Shown here: positions 61,738-64,000 of the stretch, piece by piece | How positions within the stretch are numbered: position 1 is the first letter of the stretch | Layout: each line of letters opens with the position of its first letter | Assembly: GCF_017357405.1 (NCBI RefSeq) | Contig: NZ_CP071597.1 | Span: 186,001 to 250,000 of the forward strand | DNA length: 64,000 bases | Reading direction: 5' to 3' | Source of the DNA: Halomontanus rarus | GTDB taxonomy: Archaea; Halobacteriota; Halobacteria; Halobacteriales; Natrialbaceae | The notes under the pieces: generated by a model | The model's database searches: none | What the model saw: only the letters and a program-made list of their open reading frames with translations | What the model was told of the DNA's origin: nothing | Translations under genes and position numbers: made by a program

Positions 61738-61755
61738 TAACAACAGGTGTTGTTA
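61738..61755. promoter_or_regulatory. Candidate TrmB operator: TAACAACA-GG-TGTTGTTA
   Basis: A perfect inverted repeat with 8-bp arms. It is 12 nt upstream of the operon's TATA box and 80 nt or so downstream of the trmB stop codon. In haloarchaeal TrmB systems, sites upstream of the TATA box activate. The sequence differs from the studied TACT-N7-8-GAGTA motif, so the link to this TrmB is inference. Confidence 0.55.
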
Positions 61756-61818
61756 ATGAATTTGTCCTCTTACATAGCCGACGCTACACCAAGGAAATAA
61801 TAACGAAAAATAACGGTA

Positions 61819-62895
61819 TCACTCGATCGCGTCGATCGTCAGTCGCGTCGCCTCGAGATCCTCGAGCATCGCGCCCCATCCCCCGACGAGGCAGGTCCCG
61901 TCGTCGGTCTCGAGGGTGATCGATACCTCCCCGGCGAGCTGTGGCAGCGGCGTCGTCGCGTCGTCAGTCGCCGAGACACCGGTATAGGTCACGTCGAGAA
62001 CTCGCCCCCGCCTCTCGACGGCGGTTCCGTCGGTCGTGTCGAACCCCTGGACCGTCATCGTGAGCGTCACACCCTCCTCGAGAAGCGGTTCGATCTCGCG
62101 AACGCACTGTCGGAGGTCGACGTACGTGATCGGGGGTTCCTCGCGGCTGCCGGAGTAGACTTGCTCGTATACCTCCCAGAGACAGGTCAGGAAGTACCAG
62201 TGAAAGACGTACGCGTGGGCGCGGTCGTTGACCAGTACGCCGTACTGGTTGGTCGATCGATCGTTCGGTGAAAAACAGGTCCACGAGCGATCGACGATCG
62301 CGACGAACGGAGACGGGAGGTCGCGATAGCGCGCCTCGGTACACGTCGCCGCGAGTTCCTTCTCGGACGGGAGGTCGACGCCGTCGGTTCCCTCGGGGTA
62401 CAGACAGAGTCGGATGTGAACCCCGCGGTCGTGAGCGTCCCCGAGCGCGCCGGCGAGCCGGTCGAACTGTTCGCGAGTGACGCCGATCTGGATCTGGTTC
62501 TCGGCGGTCCGGATCAACGACTCCGCCCGATCCAGAACGGTGTCGATCCGTTTGACGATACTCACCTTGTGCTCCTCGATGTCGGGCCGGCTCCACCGAT
62601 CTTCGATCTCGTCGGCCGCGACCTCGAAGCGATCGGCTCGACCTCGGAGGTCCTCGAGCACTTCCGCCGGACTGTGTGCCCGTGCGTGAAGACTGTCCTG
62701 TTCGTACGTCTCGATGTACCCCTTCTCCTCTAGGTCCCGGAGGACGTCGTAGATGCGAGGATCCGGGACCGAACTCGCCTTCGCGATATCCGTCGCCGAG
62801 GCGGAGCCGAGTTTCAGAATGGTTACGAACGCATCGGCCTGGTACGGCGAGAGGCCGGCGTCTTCGAGAACCGTGATTAGTTCGTCGCGTTCCAT
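61819..62895 (-). CDS. TrmB-family sugar-sensing transcriptional regulator
   Basis: A 358-residue regulator. Residues 1-70 are the TrmB winged helix: ELITVLEDAGLSPYQADAFVTILKLG, SATDIAKASSVPDPRIYDVLRDLEEKGYIETYE. Residues 110-250 hold the phospholipase-D-like sugar-binding core domain (VDLPSEKELAATCTEARYRDL, WTCFSPND), and the C-terminal part YVDLRQCVREIEPLLEEGVTLTMTVQG is the TrmB-associated beta domain. It is the first gene of the cluster; the sugar-transport operon follows. It likely senses the transported sugar and controls that operon. The ATG at 62895 opens the HTH; upstream in-frame sequence is unlikely to be coding. Confidence 0.92.
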   Translation of the reverse strand: MERDELITVLEDAGLSPYQADAFVTILKLGSASATDIAKASSVPDPRIYDVLRDLEEKGYIETYEQDSLHARAHSPAEVLEDLRGRADRFEVAADEIEDRWSRPDIEEHKVSIVKRIDTVLDRAESLIRTAENQIQIGVTREQFDRLAGALGDAHDRGVHIRLCLYPEGTDGVDLPSEKELAATCTEARYRDLPSPFVAIVDRSWTCFSPNDRSTNQYGVLVNDRAHAYVFHWYFLTCLWEVYEQVYSGSREEPPITYVDLRQCVREIEPLLEEGVTLTMTVQGFDTTDGTAVERRGRVLDVTYTGVSATDDATTPLPQLAGEVSITLETDDGTCLVGGWGAMLEDLEATRLTIDAIE

Positions 62896-62912
62896 GATAC
62901 GGTACCCGCATC

Positions 62913-62932
62913 TGATCGTCCGCGGTCGATCA
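62913..62932. promoter_or_regulatory. Imperfect inverted repeat before trmB
   Basis: TGATCG-T-CCGCGG-T-CGATCA has twofold symmetry with one mismatched position per arm, 18-37 nt upstream of the trmB ATG. It overlaps where a promoter should be and may be an autoregulatory operator. Confidence 0.4.
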
Positions 62933-63148
62933 ATGTGTCGAAGCGCTGTCCAAATTCGGATTCGTCCTCGTCGACCGACGAGAACGCAATCCACCGCTCC
63001 GAGTCGGACCGACGACGGTCCGAGTGCACCGGCCGCGAGACTGATCGTGTTCGTTCGTTCGAACTCATCTCCCATTGGATACCACACCTGTTGTAAAAAG
63101 GGTTGGCCGGTCGCCACACTGATACTGTTCTCGCCGAAACGGTCACGT

Positions 63149-63940
63149 ATGACTCCCTCGCTCGAGCGGGTTCGCCGGCCCGAGTTTACCGGCGCGAACC
63201 GGTGCTGGCCGTGTACCGTACTCAACGGAATGCTTCTCTGGATCGGTGTGACGGTACTGACAATTCTCGGACTTCCGTTCGTCGCCGTCGGCCTCGCCGT
63301 CGCGGGTTTCGGGGCGATCGCCCTGCGGGGGTATCTCGTTCCGTTTACGCCACGGTTCGCACCCCAGCTCGTCTCGGTACTACCGGGCGATCCCTTCGAC
63401 TACGAACGAGAGCCCGGTTCGTTGTCGGACACCGGCTCGCCCGACGGCGAGGACGTCCTCGCCGCCCTCGTCGACGCCGGGGCCGTCGTTCCGGAGGGGG
63501 AGGAAATCGCGCTCGAACCGTCAGTTCGGCGGGCGTGGCGCGAAGAGATGGCCGAACTCCGGACGCTGGAGATGGACGACCTCGCGGCCGTCGCCGACGA
63601 ATTGACGCCTGACTCGATCGACGCCCGCGGGAAGACCCGGTGGGGTAATTCGTACGTCGTCCTCGACCCCGAGGACGCGTCGATAACGCTCTTGCCCCGC
63701 GCGATCGCCGTCGCCGAACTCGCCGCCGCTCGCGCACTCGAGCCCCACGTCGAGGACGACCGGATCCGGCTCGCGGCCGGTCGCCCCTTCCGCACGCTCC
63801 TCGAGGCCTGTCCGCTCTGTGAAGGCGACGTGATCGTCTCGACGTCGACGTGTTGTGGCGACGTGACGCCGGTTGGATCGACGCCAACGGAAAAACTGGT
63901 CTGTCCCGAGTGTTCGGTTCGACTCTTCACGTACGACTGA
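63149..63940 (+). CDS. Hypothetical protein with membrane helix and zinc ribbon
   Basis: A 263-residue protein. A first Cys pair is in CWPC near residue 19, then one or two hydrophobic helices (MLLWIGVTVLTILGLPFVAVGLAVAGFGAIALRGYLV, about residues 27-65). The middle is an acidic soluble part (MAELRTLEMDDLAAVADELTPDSIDARGKTRWGNSYVVLDPEDASI, given as MDDLAAVADEL and NSYVVLDPED), and the C-terminus carries CPLCEGDV, TCCGDV and CPECSV, a probable zinc ribbon. I do not recognise the family. It stands divergent from trmB. Confidence 0.8.
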   Translation: MTPSLERVRRPEFTGANRCWPCTVLNGMLLWIGVTVLTILGLPFVAVGLAVAGFGAIALRGYLVPFTPRFAPQLVSVLPGDPFDYEREPGSLSDTGSPDGEDVLAALVDAGAVVPEGEEIALEPSVRRAWREEMAELRTLEMDDLAAVADELTPDSIDARGKTRWGNSYVVLDPEDASITLLPRAIAVAELAAARALEPHVEDDRIRLAAGRPFRTLLEACPLCEGDVIVSTSTCCGDVTPVGSTPTEKLVCPECSVRLFTYD

Positions 63941-63952
63941 TCGGTCTCGATT

Positions 63953-64000
63953 CTACTCGTCGTACGCCGGCGGCTCGTCGCGCCCGATCCGAATCACGTG
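63953..64000 (-). CDS. C-terminal end of a minus-strand gene (rest outside window)
   Basis: Read on the minus strand, the last bases give ...HVIRIGRDEPPAYDE followed by a TAG stop at 63953-63955. The acidic C-terminus fits a halophilic protein, and the 12-nt convergent spacing from the previous gene fits local gene density. Identity cannot be told from 15 residues. Confidence 0.4.
   Translation of the reverse strand, partial: HVIRIGRDEPPAYDE

Noticed and set aside
1..64000. CRISPR arrays, insertion sequences, integrases or rRNA genes
   Set aside because: No spaced direct repeats, transposase or integrase motifs or rRNA-like sequence were seen in the window.

Overview
The window is chromosomal DNA of an extremely halophilic archaeon (class Halobacteria; gene content and layout resemble the Natrialba/Natrinema/Haloterrigena group, but that finer placement is inference). 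The evidence is the very GC-rich sequence, acidic proteins rich in Asp and Glu, TATA boxes about 28-31 nt before start codons (leaderless genes), and marker genes: archaeal-type GatE, the tubulin-like CetZ, a NOP5-fibrillarin pair, MptE, a Bat-type HTH_10 regulator, HalOD1, Tat lipoproteins, a PGF-CTERM protein and an F420-dependent luciferase-like enzyme. About 70 protein genes and one tRNA gene are packed tightly. I see no CRISPR array, no intact insertion sequence and no rRNA.

Layout. 1-8 kb: end of an amidohydrolase gene, UspA, BirA, TyrS, a YeeE/YedE sulfur-transport pair, an AstE/AspA-like hydrolase, a DUF309 protein and a tiny zinc-ribbon protein. 8.1 kb: tRNA-Leu(CAA). 8.4-13.2 kb: HTH_10 regulator, HalOD1 protein, cold shock protein, methyltransferase, inositol monophosphatase, DUF63 protein. 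13.3-16.9 kb: nop5-flpA, glutamate-cysteine ligase and an acidic HTH regulator. 17-24.4 kb: MarR-like regulator, M24-like protein, heme A synthase, and the divergent cobalamin transporter btuCD / btuF. 24.4-26.1 kb: srp19-gar1-presenilin-like protease. 26-31.4 kb: lipoprotein, PAS histidine kinase, cysS, small proteins, BolA. 31.4-38.6 kb: two copies of a YdbS/YdbT-like PH-domain membrane pair flanking fumC, a zinc-finger gene and a DUF4395 gene. 38.7-46.6 kb: gatE, CPBP protease, lipoprotein, TrmJ-like methyltransferase, and the pterin pair folP/mptE. 46.7-55.5 kb: pentapeptide-repeat channel-like protein, second inositol monophosphatase, second cold shock protein, F420 enzyme, CetZ, peptide-type solute-binding protein, PAP2 phosphatase. 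55.6-62.9 kb: a complete carbohydrate ABC transporter operon with a Gfo/Idh/MocA dehydrogenase and a TrmB-type regulator. The window ends with one hypothetical gene and the tail of another.

How genes work together. NOP5 and fibrillarin form the box C/D RNP that 2'-O-methylates RNA; GAR1 belongs to the H/ACA RNP. BtuC, BtuD and BtuF import corrinoids. The sugar operon couples uptake to an oxidoreductase and is probably controlled by the TrmB protein encoded at its upstream end; a perfect inverted repeat sits just upstream of the operon's TATA box. FolP and MptE make the pterin cofactor precursor, and a structured leader lies between them.

The points most worth a second look are the two paralogous PH-domain operons, a symmetric TATA box placed exactly midway between the btuC and btuF start codons, the candidate TrmB operator, the two-hairpin leader before mptE, a pentapeptide-repeat protein whose potassium-channel-like tail has lost the selectivity filter, and an M24-fold protein without its metal ligands.
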